DNA of 20,507 nucleotides from an uncultured Eubacteriales bacterium (GCA_900554705.1 USIH01000024.1:1-20507); one strand, 5' to 3'; positions 1 to 7,194 are shown, counted from the first letter of the stretch. Notes: generated by a model not told the origin, from the letters alone. Numbers and translations are program-made.

Positions 1-9
1 GTTTCTTCT

Positions 10-38
10 ATTATACCAGAAACGAGGGCGTTTTTGTA
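10..38 (-). promoter_or_regulatory. Possible promoter reading leftward out of the window
   Basis: On the minus strand a TATAAT -10 box lies at 10-15, preceded by TGG (extended -10 form). The -35 position at 33-38 reads TACAAA, which is weak. It would serve a minus-strand gene beyond the left edge. The call rests on the -10 box only. Confidence 0.4.
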
Positions 39-54
39 GTTCTTTGACAGACTG

Positions 55-89
55 ATGCGCGTCCGAGACAGCCTGTCTCGGACGCGCAT
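55..89 (-). terminator. Very strong hairpin downstream of obg
   Basis: Two 17-nt arms (55-71 and 73-89) are perfect reverse complements around a single central base. The obg stop codon lies four bases away, so it probably ends the obg transcript. On the minus strand no U-tract follows the stem; instead the sequence continues with CAGTCTGTCAAAG, a motif like the ends of the repeat element at 16611 and 20293. A T-run does follow on the plus strand, so it could also stop plus-strand transcription. Confidence 0.7.
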
Positions 90-92
90 TTT

Positions 93-1367
93 TTATCGTT
101 CGTAATCAAATTCAAGATCGTAGATGCTCACGGTGTCGCCGTCCTCGATGCCCATCTCTTCCAGTCGGGCAAACAAGCCGCTCTTTCGCAACTGGCGATC
201 GAAATACATCCGCGACTCGTAGTCGGCAAAGTTGATGTCCATAACAAGCTGCTGGAGCCATTTGCCGGAAACGATCCACAGGTCGCCCATGTGCTCGATC
301 GTCAGATCCTCCGCCTGTCCCGCCTCGGCCAGCAGCTTGACATACTCCGGCTCATAGACCTTCACCGGAGGCAGCTGGCGCAGCTTTTCCGCAATGGCTT
401 GCGTCAGGCGGCGCGTGCCCTGCGTCGTGGCGGCGGAGATTTCAAAGAAAGCATACCCGCGCGACTCCACATAGCGGCGCAGGCGCTCCAGATTGTCGCT
501 CCCCTCCGGCAAAAGGTCGCACTTATTCGCAGAGACCAGCATTGGGCGCGCCGCAAGCTCGGCGGAATACTCGGCAAGCTCCGCGTTGATCTTCTCGAAA
601 TCCTCGATCGGGTCGCGGTCTTCGCTGCCGGAGACGTCAACGATATGCACAAGCAATCGGCAGCGGTCGATATGCCGCAGGAAATCGTGTCCCAGACCGG
701 CGCCTTCCGCCGCGCCTTCGATGATGCCGGGGATGTCCGCCATGACAAACGAGACACCTTCCTCGACATAGATCACACCAAGGTTCGGATAGAGCGTGGT
801 AAAGTGATAGTTTGCGATCTTCGGACGCGCGTTTGACGTGACCGACAGCAGCGTGGACTTGCCTACATTGGGAAAGCCGACGAGGCCGACGTCCGCAAGG
901 AGCTTCAGTTCCAAGATGACCTCGTGCTCCTCGCCCGGCAGCCCCGCCTTGGCAAAACGCGGCACCTGACGGGTCGGCGTGGCGAAGTGCTTGTTGCCCC
1001 AGCCGCCGCGTCCACCCTTGCAGAGGACGAAGTCTTCGTCGTCGGACATATCCTTCATGATCTCGTTGGTTTGCGCGTCGCGCACGACCGTCCCGCGCGG
1101 AATCTGAATGATCAGATCCTCCCCGCGCTTGCCGGAGCAGCGGGCGCCCTGTCCGTCCTGCCCGGGTGCGGCGACGTATTTTCGCTTATAGCGGAAATCC
1201 ATCAGCGTGGACAGGTTGTCGTTGACGCGCAGGACGATGTTTCCCCCCCTGCCGCCGTCGCCGCCGTCCGGCCCGCCAGCCGCAACATACTTCTCCCGAT
1301 GGAACGCGACCGCGCCGTTGCCGCCGTTGCCGGCCTTTACGGATATTTTGACTTTATCTACAAACAT
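93..1367 (-). CDS. obg: Obg/CgtA family ribosome-associated GTPase
   Basis: This 424-residue protein has all three parts of bacterial Obg. A glycine-rich Obg fold occupies about residues 1-157. A GTPase domain follows, with the P-loop GFPNVGKST at 164-172, DIPG at 211-214 and NKCD at 281-284. A C-terminal OCT domain covers roughly 345-424. Obg is an essential GTPase in large-subunit ribosome maturation and stress signalling, and it acts in the cytoplasm on the 50S particle. The ATG at 1367 follows an AAAGGAG site that lies inside the upstream GNAT gene; the two genes overlap by 14 bp, which suggests translational coupling. In many Firmicutes obg follows rpmA directly; here an acetyltransferase gene sits between them. 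Full length and intact. Confidence 0.97.
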   Translation of the reverse strand: MFVDKVKISVKAGNGGNGAVAFHREKYVAAGGPDGGDGGRGGNIVLRVNDNLSTLMDFRYKRKYVAAPGQDGQGARCSGKRGEDLIIQIPRGTVVRDAQTNEIMKDMSDDEDFVLCKGGRGGWGNKHFATPTRQVPRFAKAGLPGEEHEVILELKLLADVGLVGFPNVGKSTLLSVTSNARPKIANYHFTTLYPNLGVIYVEEGVSFVMADIPGIIEGAAEGAGLGHDFLRHIDRCRLLVHIVDVSGSEDRDPIEDFEKINAELAEYSAELAARPMLVSANKCDLLPEGSDNLERLRRYVESRGYAFFEISAATTQGTRRLTQAIAEKLRQLPPVKVYEPEYVKLLAEAGQAEDLTIEHMGDLWIVSGKWLQQLVMDINFADYESRMYFDRQLRKSGLFARLEEMGIEDGDTVSIYDLEFDYER

Positions 1368-1881
1368 CGGGTTCTCCTTTCAGGTGCAGCTCATAAAACG
1401 CGGCGTCAAATGCCTCGCTGTGGTCAAAGCGCTCGTACCGACCGTATCGCACGAACTGAAAGCCGCACTTGCGAATTACGTGTTCGGACGCGACATTTTG
1501 GATGGCGTGCTCGGTGTAATAGTCGTTGATCCCAAGCTCAATATGCCCCCAAGCGATCAGCGCTCTGGCCGCCTCCGTCGCGTAACCGTTGCCCCACGCG
1601 TCGCTGCGCAGCTGGTAGCCCAGCGTATGTCGTCCGTTCACATCCTTGCCGATGCCGCCCGTTCCGATGAGTCTGCCGTCCTCTTTCCGGAAAAAGGCAA
1701 ACTCCAGATCGTCCGGCTGAAGCGTTCGCAGCCACGCTTTCGTGTCGTCAATCGACTGGTGCAGCCGATAGGGCATGAAGCGGTTCACCGCAGGGTCGCT
1801 CGCCAATTCAAAAACCTCGGGCGCGTCCCTTAACTTGAGCGGTTTGATGATCAGACGTTTTGTTTCTATCGCCTCTCGCAT
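1354..1881 (-). CDS. GNAT family N-acetyltransferase (RimJ/RimL type)
   Basis: The protein is 175 residues and begins MREAIETKRL, with the start ATG at 1881 preceded by GGAGG at a good distance. A longer in-frame start at 1971 would run back through rpmA and the intervening terminator and is rejected. The opening ETKRLIIKPL and the acetyl-CoA binding stretch RSDAWGNGYATEA (motif A, Q/RxxGxG/A type) identify an Acetyltransf_3 domain, the class that acetylates ribosomal-protein N-termini and many small substrates. The substrate cannot be read from the sequence. Its 3' end overlaps obg by 14 bp and it lies just after rpmA, so it is embedded in a ribosome-assembly cluster; that placement hints at, but does not show, a ribosomal target. 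Confidence 0.88.
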   Translation of the reverse strand: MREAIETKRLIIKPLKLRDAPEVFELASDPAVNRFMPYRLHQSIDDTKAWLRTLQPDDLEFAFFRKEDGRLIGTGGIGKDVNGRHTLGYQLRSDAWGNGYATEAARALIAWGHIELGINDYYTEHAIQNVASEHVIRKCGFQFVRYGRYERFDHSEAFDAAFYELHLKGEPDVCR

Positions 1882-1891
1882 GGTGTCCTCC

Positions 1892-1929
1892 AAAAAAATC
1901 CCGAACATAAACGGATTATGTTCGGGATT
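1892..1929 (-). terminator. Intrinsic terminator or attenuator between rpmA and the GNAT-obg pair
   Basis: A perfect 14-bp stem (1897-1910 with 1916-1929, 5-nt loop) begins 14 bases past the rpmA stop and is followed on the minus strand by seven T residues (1892-1898). The GGAGG ribosome-binding site of the GNAT gene comes directly after the T-run. No promoter is visible between the stem and the GNAT start, so GNAT-obg expression would need read-through or a promoter inside rpmA. Confidence 0.85.
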
Positions 1930-1943
1930 GCGTATTACATCTC

Positions 1944-2228
1944 TTATTGCTCGACCGCGTAGACAGAGCACTGCTTGCGATCCTTACCCTTGCGCTCGAA
2001 CCGAACATGACCGTCGATCTTTGCAAACAGGGTGTCGTCGCTGCCGATACCGACGTTGGTACCGGGATGAATGTGCGTGCCTCTCTGGCGAACCAGAATG
2101 TTGCCCGCAAGGACGAACTGGCCGTCCGCGCGCTTTACGCCCAGTCTCTTGGACTCGGAATCACGACCGTTCTTAGTAGAACCGCCGCCCTTCTTGTGAG
2201 CGAAGAACTGAAAACCGATTTTCAGCAT
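1944..2228 (-). CDS. rpmA: 50S ribosomal protein L27 with cleavable N-terminus
   Basis: This 94-residue protein is bacterial L27, recognised by the [15 protein letters not shown] opening of the mature protein and the [10 protein letters not shown] segment. It is a large-subunit protein whose N-terminal tail reaches the peptidyl-transferase centre. As in other Firmicutes it carries a short N-terminal extension (MLKIGFQFF) that must be removed before the mature tail at Ala10; the cleaving enzyme, Prp, is encoded by the gene immediately upstream. The Shine-Dalgarno GGAGGTG of rpmA overlaps the prp stop codon, indicating coupled translation within rplU-prp-rpmA. Confidence 0.97.
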   Translation of the reverse strand: MLKIGFQFFAHKKGGGSTKNGRDSESKRLGVKRADGQFVLAGNILVRQRGTHIHPGTNVGIGSDDTLFAKIDGHVRFERKGKDRKQCSVYAVEQ

Positions 2229-2231
2229 GAG

Positions 2232-2555
2232 TTACACCTCCATAACTTCGATATAATCAGGATAATCATCCCGCAGATCGCACACCGTCAGCATGAAGCC
2301 GGTCAGTACGGCCTGCACGGCGTCCTCGTCGTCGCAGGCTGCGGGAAGCGTGAGGGTGATCCGGACATTGTCTTCGTCGACCTTTGCGTTGGCATGATTG
2401 CCAAGGACGTCGTTGATGACGCATTCGGCGAACTTGACCGCAGAGGTGATCGCAGCACAAACGATGTCGCTGCTCTCTTCTGCGTAGCCGCTGTGTCCGG
2501 AAACGGAAAAACCGTTGATCCTTCCGTTCTGATTGAAGATCTCAACTTTCGTCAT
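2232..2555 (-). CDS. prp: Ribosomal-processing cysteine protease Prp (YsxB)
   Basis: A 107-residue protein with the signature of Prp: GHSGYAEE with His21 and DIVCAA with Cys33 are the catalytic pair known for this family. Prp cleaves the N-terminal extension of ribosomal protein L27 after the FF of its extension. The L27 encoded next carries exactly such an extension, so enzyme and substrate are neighbours. The ATG at 2555 lies only six bases after the rplU stop and has no strong Shine-Dalgarno (only GGG about ten bases upstream), so it probably relies on coupling with rplU. Confidence 0.95.
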   Translation of the reverse strand: MTKVEIFNQNGRINGFSVSGHSGYAEESSDIVCAAITSAVKFAECVINDVLGNHANAKVDEDNVRITLTLPAACDDEDAVQAVLTGFMLTVCDLRDDYPDYIEVMEV

Positions 2556-2561
2556 GATGGA

Positions 2562-2873
2562 TTACCCGACGATCTTCTCAATCTGCACCTTGGTGTACGG
2601 CTGTCTGTGGCCGCGGATGGACTTGGAGTCCTTCTTCGGGCGATACTTGAAGACGACAACCTTTTTCGACTTGCCTTCCTTCAGCACCTTTGCTTCGACG
2701 GAAGCGCCAGCCACCACGGGAGCGCCGAACTTGGAATTTTCGCCATCCACGATTGCCAGAACCTGATCGAAGGTTACGGTAGTGTCTGCCTCGGCGCCGA
2801 GCTTTTCGACGAAAATGACGTCGCCTTCCTTGACGCTATACTGCTTACCACCGGTAACGATAACTGCCTGCAT
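2562..2873 (-). CDS. rplU: 50S ribosomal protein L21
   Basis: This 103-residue protein matches L21 from end to end: [14 protein letters not shown] at the start, the [20 protein letters not shown] basic stretch, and the terminal [15 protein letters not shown]21 binds 23S rRNA in the large subunit. It is the first gene of rplU-prp-rpmA, with an AGGTAGGTG ribosome-binding site, a strong sigma-A promoter at 2956-2984 and a leader of about 75 nt that probably contains the autoregulatory L21 leader. Confidence 0.98.
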   Translation of the reverse strand: MQAVIVTGGKQYSVKEGDVIFVEKLGAEADTTVTFDQVLAIVDGENSKFGAPVVAGASVEAKVLKEGKSKKVVVFKYRPKKDSKSIRGHRQPYTKVQIEKIVG

Positions 2874-2949
2874 GTTGTTTGCACCTACCTTTTCTGTAGT
2901 CTCGCTCTGGAGGCGGGATTTCTCCTCTTTGGAGCCTCTTTAATGCGGC
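2874..2949 (-). promoter_or_regulatory. 5' leader of rplU, candidate L21 leader RNA
   Basis: The transcript from the promoter at 2956-2984 would carry about 75 nt before the rplU ATG. It contains GAGGC pairing with GCCTC around an inner TCC/GGA hairpin. Firmicute rplU operons commonly carry a structured L21 leader at this place. The assignment rests on position and a visible fold; I could not run a covariance model. Confidence 0.5.
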
Positions 2950-2955
2950 CTGTCT

Positions 2956-2984
2956 ATTTTAGCATCCGTTCCTACATTTGTCAA
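2956..2984 (-). promoter_or_regulatory. Sigma-A promoter of rplU-prp-rpmA
   Basis: Minus-strand TTGACA (2979-2984), a 17-bp spacer, then TAAAAT (2956-2961). The -35 box is perfect and the -10 box has one deviation, at the right distance for a short leader before rplU. Confidence 0.85.
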
Positions 2985-3073
2985 ATGGTTTTTTGCATTT
3001 TTCCTCTCTTTTTCGAAAAAATCCGCACCATCCGCGCACGCATTTTTCGTTCGGAAAAAAGTGTCGAAACGTA

Positions 3074-3102
3074 TTGCAAATTTCGTCGCAGTGTGCTATA
3101 AT
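3074..3102 (+). promoter_or_regulatory. Sigma-A promoter of the M23 peptidase gene
   Basis: TTGCAA (3074-3079), 17-bp spacer, perfect TATAAT (3097-3102). Transcription should begin near 3109. This excludes the upstream TTG at 3102 as a translation start because it lies within the -10 box. Confidence 0.87.
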
Positions 3103-3118
3103 TGTTACAAATTGTAAC
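3103..3118. promoter_or_regulatory. Operator-like inverted repeat at the M23 gene start site
   Basis: GTTACAAATTGTAAC (3104-3118) is a perfect 7-1-7 inverted repeat lying directly over the expected transcription start. Read another way it contains two direct hexamers TGTTAC (3103-3108) and TGTAAC (3113-3118) separated by four bases, close to the WalR box (TGTWAH-N5-TGTWAH) that controls peptidoglycan hydrolases in Firmicutes, but one base short in spacing. Confidence 0.5.
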
Positions 3119-3137
3119 CTTTAGGGAGGTCTTGGTT

Positions 3138-4367
3138 TTGAAAAAGACACGTCTTTTGGCACTTTTTCTTGCCGTGCTGCTCACCTGCGCTCCCGTTCGC
3201 GCGTTTGCCGCGCCCTCGGACGATATTCAGAAAGAGATCGACGCGCTGAAGGAAAAGGAGGACGAGCTGAACCGGCAGGCAGACGAACTGCAAGATCAGC
3301 TCGACGACAATTACGCGACGGCGACCTCCTATGCCGAGGAAAAGGAGCGTCTGGATCAGGAAACGACCCTGCTTTTGCAGCAGATCGATAACACCGGCGA
3401 CCAGATCAAGGAATATAACAACCTGATCGCACAGCGGCAGGCGGAGGTGCAGGCATTGCAGGACGACTATCTCGCCCTGACCGATCGCTATGCTAAGCGG
3501 ATGCGCACCATGCAGGAGACCGGCGATGTGACGCTCTGGGAAGTCGTCTTCCGCGCGGAGAGCTTTTCCGATATGCTCGCGCGCAGCGTCATGGTGGAGG
3601 AGGTCTCCCGAGCCGACCGCGAGATGATGGACGAGGTGCGCAAGAGCGCGCAGAGTGTGCAGGACAAGAAGTTGGAGCTTGCGCAGGAACGCGGCGCACT
3701 GGAGGCAAAGAAGCTGGAGCTTGCCGAAAAGCAGGATGAGCTTGCCGCGCTGCGCGCGAAAACCGATGAAATTCTCATCCACCTCAACGAGGAAAAACAG
3801 GACATCGGGCAGGATCTGCAAAGCGTCGAAGAGATGAAAGACGAGCTGGTTAAGCAGATCGCCGAGCAGGAGGTCAAGTACCGCGCTGCCGTTGAGAAGG
3901 AGCTGGAGGAAAAGCGCAGACAGGAAGCCGAAAACAACGGCGGCACCGTTCCGCCCTCGACCGGCGGCTTTATCTTCCCGCTCGACCGCAGCGGCTACGC
4001 TTACATGACCTCCCCTTACGGCTACCGCGTACATCCGATCTCCGGCGTATATAAGCTCCACAATGGCGCGGACTTGGCTGCCTATCAGGGAACGAAAATT
4101 TACGCCAGCCGCAGCGGCGTTGTGACGACCGCCGCGTATAACGCGGGCGGCTACGGCAACTACGTCGTGATCAACCACGGCGACGGCTATTCCACACTTT
4201 ACGGACATATGACGCACTACTGCGTCAGTGCGGGGCAGTACGTCTCGCAGGGCGAAGTGATCGGCTATGTCGGCTCCACCGGAAACTCCACCGGCCCGCA
4301 TCTGCATTTCACCGTCTACTATAACGGAAACACGATCAATCCCCTCACCGTCATCTCTCTGCCGTAA
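3138..4367 (+). CDS. Secreted coiled-coil M23 metallopeptidase (PcsB/CwlO-like architecture)
   Basis: From a TTG start at 3138 (preceded by GGGAGG, 8-nt spacing) this is a 409-residue exported protein. A signal peptide (KKTRLLALFLAVLL, ending near AFAA at about residue 25) is followed by a long charged coiled coil over roughly 28-260. A short PPSTGG linker leads to a C-terminal M23/LytM domain. Zinc ligands are visible as HNGAD (His308, Asp312) and PHLHF (His390), with His357 in YGHM and His388 in the active site. Such proteins cut peptidoglycan cross-bridges during growth and division, usually under FtsEX control through the coiled coil; no ftsEX is in the window. It is a single-gene unit with its own promoter and terminator. 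The exact bond cleaved is not readable. Confidence 0.93.
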   Translation: MKKTRLLALFLAVLLTCAPVRAFAAPSDDIQKEIDALKEKEDELNRQADELQDQLDDNYATATSYAEEKERLDQETTLLLQQIDNTGDQIKEYNNLIAQRQAEVQALQDDYLALTDRYAKRMRTMQETGDVTLWEVVFRAESFSDMLARSVMVEEVSRADREMMDEVRKSAQSVQDKKLELAQERGALEAKKLELAEKQDELAALRAKTDEILIHLNEEKQDIGQDLQSVEEMKDELVKQIAEQEVKYRAAVEKELEEKRRQEAENNGGTVPPSTGGFIFPLDRSGYAYMTSPYGYRVHPISGVYKLHNGADLAAYQGTKIYASRSGVVTTAAYNAGGYGNYVVINHGDGYSTLYGHMTHYCVSAGQYVSQGEVIGYVGSTGNSTGPHLHFTVYYNGNTINPLTVISLP

Positions 4368-4380
4368 ACGGAAAAGCAAG

Positions 4381-4410
4381 CGCTCCCGACCCTGTTTGGG
4401 GTCGGGAGCG
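4381..4410. terminator. Bidirectional terminator hairpin between convergent genes
   Basis: A perfect 12-bp GC-rich stem (4381-4392 with 4399-4410, 6-nt loop) lies between the stop codons of the plus-strand M23 gene and the minus-strand CBS gene. Short T-rich tracts follow on both sides (CCTTTATTA on plus, GCTTTTCC on minus). Confidence 0.8.
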
Positions 4411-4417
4411 TCCTTTA

Positions 4418-4846
4418 TTATCTAAAGTTCGCATTGGAGGATATTTCCCCCAGCGTCTGTGCCGTCTGCGCCGAATAATCCGCGCGGCGCGCAAGATCGG
4501 CAAGCGAGACGATGCCGACGAGCTTGCCGTCCTGTTCAACGGGCAGGCGGCGGATCTGCTCGCGCGCCATCAGCGCGGCGGCGGCATCTGCGCTCTCCTC
4601 CGCACCGATGCTGACGATGCGCCGCGTCATCAGATCGCTCACCTTCGTCTGCCTCGGATCGTCGTCGGCCGCGACGCAGCGCAGCACGATGTCCCGATCC
4701 GTCACGACGCCCCGCAGCTTCCCCTCCTTGGTGCACACCGGCAGCGCGCCGATATTATAGCGCGAAAGCAGCCGTGCCGCGACCGCCGCGTTTTCCTGCG
4801 GCGAAACACTGATGACGCGTCCCGTCATTACATCCCTGACTTTCAT
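4418..4846 (-). CDS. CBS-pair protein
   Basis: This 142-residue protein consists of two CBS domains, roughly residues 7-58 and 73-125. Each opens with a V(R/S)D(V/L)MT signature and ends with a GVVTDRDI- or GIVSLADL-type strand. Stand-alone CBS pairs bind adenosine nucleotides or related ligands and act as energy or redox sensors; no effector domain is attached, so its partner is unknown. The ATG at 4846 is preceded by GGAGGAAAGG. It follows nfnB on the same strand, but a strong terminator separates them and I see no convincing promoter in the 26 bp between that terminator and the start. Confidence 0.9.
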   Translation of the reverse strand: MKVRDVMTGRVISVSPQENAAVAARLLSRYNIGALPVCTKEGKLRGVVTDRDIVLRCVAADDDPRQTKVSDLMTRRIVSIGAEESADAAAALMAREQIRRLPVEQDGKLVGIVSLADLARRADYSAQTAQTLGEISSNANFR

Positions 4847-4872
4847 GTACCTTTCCTCCGTTTCGAAAAATA

Positions 4873-4900
4873 CGCCCTGACCGATGCACCGGTCAGGGCG
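4873..4900 (-). terminator. Intrinsic terminator of nfnB
   Basis: A perfect 11-bp stem (4873-4883 with 4890-4900, 6-nt loop) follows the nfnB stop, and on the minus strand it continues into TATTTTTCG. This is the form of a Rho-independent terminator for the nfnA-nfnB unit. Confidence 0.85.
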
Positions 4901-4936
4901 TTGGTCTATGGAAAGTATGGGAAAGCCGTTCGGATT

Positions 4937-6325
4937 TTATACCGTCTTGTGGAAACGCGCGTCAATGGCGGCAGCGGCTTTTTTGCCCGCGCCCATCGCA
5001 AGGATGACCGTTGCAGCACCCGTCACCGCGTCGCCGCCCGCGTAAACACCTTCGCGCGTGGTCATGTTTTCTTCGTTGACGATCAGGCAGCCCTTTTTGT
5101 TCGTCTCCAGACCCGGCGTCGTGGAGCGGATCAGCGGGTTGGGCGAAGTGCCGAGCGCCATAATAACGGTGTCCACCGGAAGCTCGAACTCGCTTCCCGC
5201 GATCTCCACCGGACGGCGGCGGCCGGAGGCATCCGGCTCACCCAGCTCCATGCGGATGCACTGCATCGCGCCGACACGGCCGTTGCCGTCGTCCATGAGC
5301 TTGACCGGATTGCAAAGGGTGTGCAGCTCAATGCCTTCCTCCTTCGCGTGATGCAGCTCTTCCAGACGGGCAGGCATCTCGGCCTCGCCGCGGCGGTAGA
5401 CGATGTACACGTGCTCGGCACCGAGGCGCTTTGCGCAGCGCGCCGCATCCATCGCGACGTTGCCGCCGCCGACGACCGCGACCGCCTTGGAGACGATCAC
5501 AGGTGTGTCGCTCTGCTCGGTATAGGCCTTCATGAGGTTGATACGGGTGAGATACTCGTTTGCGGACATAACACCCTTGAGCGCTTCGCCCTCGATGTGC
5601 ATAAACATCGGCAGACCCGCGCCGGAACCGACGAAGATCGCCCGGAAGCCCATCTCAAACAGCTCGTCGACGGACAGCACCTTGCCGACGACCATGTTGG
5701 TCATGACCTTAACGCCCATCGCTTCGAGCTTCTTAATTTCGTTTCCGACGATCGCCTTGGGCAGGCGGAACTCCGGAATGCCATAAACAAGCACGCCGCC
5801 TGCCGTGTGGAGCGCTTCGAAGACGGAGACCTCGTAGCCCTTCTTGGCAAGCTCGCTCGCGCAGGTCAGACCCGCAGGGCCGGAACCGACGACCGCGACG
5901 CGGATACCGTTGCTCTCCGGCTTTTCGGGCATCCGGTTGACGTTTTCACGGTACCAGTCGGCGACAAAGCGCTCCAGTCGGCCAATGGCGACCGGTTCGC
6001 CTTTGACGCCGCGAACGCACTTGCTCTCGCACTGGCTCTCCTGCGGGCAGACGCGGCCGGACAGGGCGGGAAGCGAATTGGTGGATGTAATGATCTCATA
6101 GGCGGCAAGGAAATCTCCCTGCGCGACCTTCTGGATGAACTCCGGAATACGGATGTTTACGGGGCAGCCCTCCACACAGTGCGGAGTCTTGCAGTTCAGG
6201 CAGCGCTGCGCCTCGTTGATCGCCATCTCTTCGGTGTAGCCGATCGCAACTTCCTTAAAGTTCTTATTTCTGACGTTCGGCTCCTGCTCGGGCATGGGGG
6301 TCTTTGTCATCTGCATATTTGCCAT
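4937..6325 (-). CDS. nfnB: NfnB/GltA-like iron-sulfur flavoprotein (NADPH-binding subunit)
   Basis: From the ATG at 6325 (AGGGAGGG upstream) this is a 462-residue protein. The N-terminus carries two iron-sulfur motifs: C42-x2-C45-x4-C50-x3-C54, and C93-x5-C99-x3-C103. An FAD-binding VGSGPAG lies near 146-152, a second dinucleotide fold reads VAVVGGGNVAMDAARC, and the closing FAD motif is YAGGDAVTGAATV. Databases often call this family glutamate synthase small subunit or GltA. Here the partner 14 bp upstream is the NfnA-type FAD/NAD subunit, with no glutamate synthase large subunit nearby. The better reading is therefore NfnAB, which couples NADH and reduced ferredoxin oxidation to NADP+ reduction in anaerobes. 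A GltA or sulfide-dehydrogenase-like role remains possible. Confidence 0.87.
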   Translation of the reverse strand: MANMQMTKTPMPEQEPNVRNKNFKEVAIGYTEEMAINEAQRCLNCKTPHCVEGCPVNIRIPEFIQKVAQGDFLAAYEIITSTNSLPALSGRVCPQESQCESKCVRGVKGEPVAIGRLERFVADWYRENVNRMPEKPESNGIRVAVVGSGPAGLTCASELAKKGYEVSVFEALHTAGGVLVYGIPEFRLPKAIVGNEIKKLEAMGVKVMTNMVVGKVLSVDELFEMGFRAIFVGSGAGLPMFMHIEGEALKGVMSANEYLTRINLMKAYTEQSDTPVIVSKAVAVVGGGNVAMDAARCAKRLGAEHVYIVYRRGEAEMPARLEELHHAKEEGIELHTLCNPVKLMDDGNGRVGAMQCIRMELGEPDASGRRRPVEIAGSEFELPVDTVIMALGTSPNPLIRSTTPGLETNKKGCLIVNEENMTTREGVYAGGDAVTGAATVILAMGAGKKAAAAIDARFHKTV

Positions 6326-6339
6326 CGTATTTCCCTCCC

Positions 6340-7194
6340 TTACTGAATGAGCGCCTTGCCCATCTGTTCCATACGGCACAGATGCGCCTTCTCGTCCGCA
6401 GCCTCTTGGTCGCGGTAGACGCCGTTTCGGTTCATCAGCTCCGCAAAATCGACCTGATGGCCGTCAAAGTCCGGTCCGTCCACGCAGGCGAACTTCACCT
6501 CGCCGCCGACGGTCACGCGGCAGCCGCCGCACATTCCCGTTCCGTCGACCATGATCGGGTTGAGCGAAACGATCGTCTTTACGCCGAACGGCTCGGTCGT
6601 TTTTGCAACAAATTTCATCATCGGGATCGGCCCGATCGCAAGCACCTCGTCGTACTGCTCGCCTTTTTCCAAAAGCTCCTGCAATTTGACGGTGACAAAG
6701 CCGTGCTCGCCGTAAGAGCCGTCGTCGGTCATCAGGAACAGGCGGTCGCTGCAAGCGCGGAACTCATCTTCGAGAATGACGATGTCCTTGTTGCGGAAGC
6801 CAACGATGACATCGACATGGCAGCCCGCTTCCTTAAACGCCTGCGCCGAAGGAAGTGCGATCGCGCAGCCTACACCGCCGCCGACAATGCAGACGCGGCG
6901 AACGCCGTCGGTGTGCGTGGGTTTGCCGAGCGGCCCGACAAAGTCGCGGATGTAGTCACCCTCGTTGAGCATTCCGAGCATTTTCGTCGTCAGACCGACT
7001 TTCTGGAAGATGATCGTGACGGTGCCCTTCTCGCGGTCGTAGCCGGCGATGGTCAGCGGCACACGCTCGCCTTCCTCGTCAATGCGGAAAATAATGAACT
7101 GTCCTGCCTTGGCCTTCTTGGCGACATAGGGCGCTTCGATCTCAAGCAGCGTCACGGCGGAATTGAGTTCCTTTTTGCGCACGATTTTGAACAT
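6340..7194 (-). CDS. nfnA: NfnA-like FAD/NAD-binding subunit with [2Fe-2S] site
   Basis: The start chosen is the ATG at 7194 (MFKIVRKKEL, AAGGAG upstream), giving 284 residues; the longer in-frame start at 7251 would begin upstream of the promoter. The protein has the ferredoxin-reductase fold of the PyrK/NfnA family: an RVPLT flavin motif near 44-48 and the NAD-site VGGGVGCAIA near 104-113. A C-terminal cluster site reads Asp217-x4-Cys222-x2-Cys225-x11-Cys237. The first ligand position, cysteine in PyrK, is aspartate here, matching the unusual Asp-ligated cluster described for NfnA. It would bind NADH and pass electrons to NfnB. First gene of the nfnA-nfnB unit, with a strong promoter at 7231-7258. 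Confidence 0.88.
   Translation of the reverse strand: MFKIVRKKELNSAVTLLEIEAPYVAKKAKAGQFIIFRIDEEGERVPLTIAGYDREKGTVTIIFQKVGLTTKMLGMLNEGDYIRDFVGPLGKPTHTDGVRRVCIVGGGVGCAIALPSAQAFKEAGCHVDVIVGFRNKDIVILEDEFRACSDRLFLMTDDGSYGEHGFVTVKLQELLEKGEQYDEVLAIGPIPMMKFVAKTTEPFGVKTIVSLNPIMVDGTGMCGGCRVTVGGEVKFACVDGPDFDGHQVDFAELMNRNGVYRDQEAADEKAHLCRMEQMGKALIQ

Noticed and set aside
1882..1971. Longer GNAT start at 1971
   Set aside because: It would translate through the rpmA 3' end and the terminator hairpin; the ATG at 1881 has a proper ribosome-binding site and matches the usual family start.
3105..4379. 424-residue minus-strand open frame antisense to the M23 peptidase gene
   Set aside because: The plus strand has a promoter, signal peptide and catalytic motifs; the antisense frame is low-complexity Leu/Val-rich sequence produced by the coiled-coil codons.
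4901..6346. 481-residue plus-strand open frame antisense to nfnB
   Set aside because: It is the GC-rich shadow of a clearly recognised iron-sulfur flavoprotein on the other strand, with no domain of its own and no ribosome-binding site.
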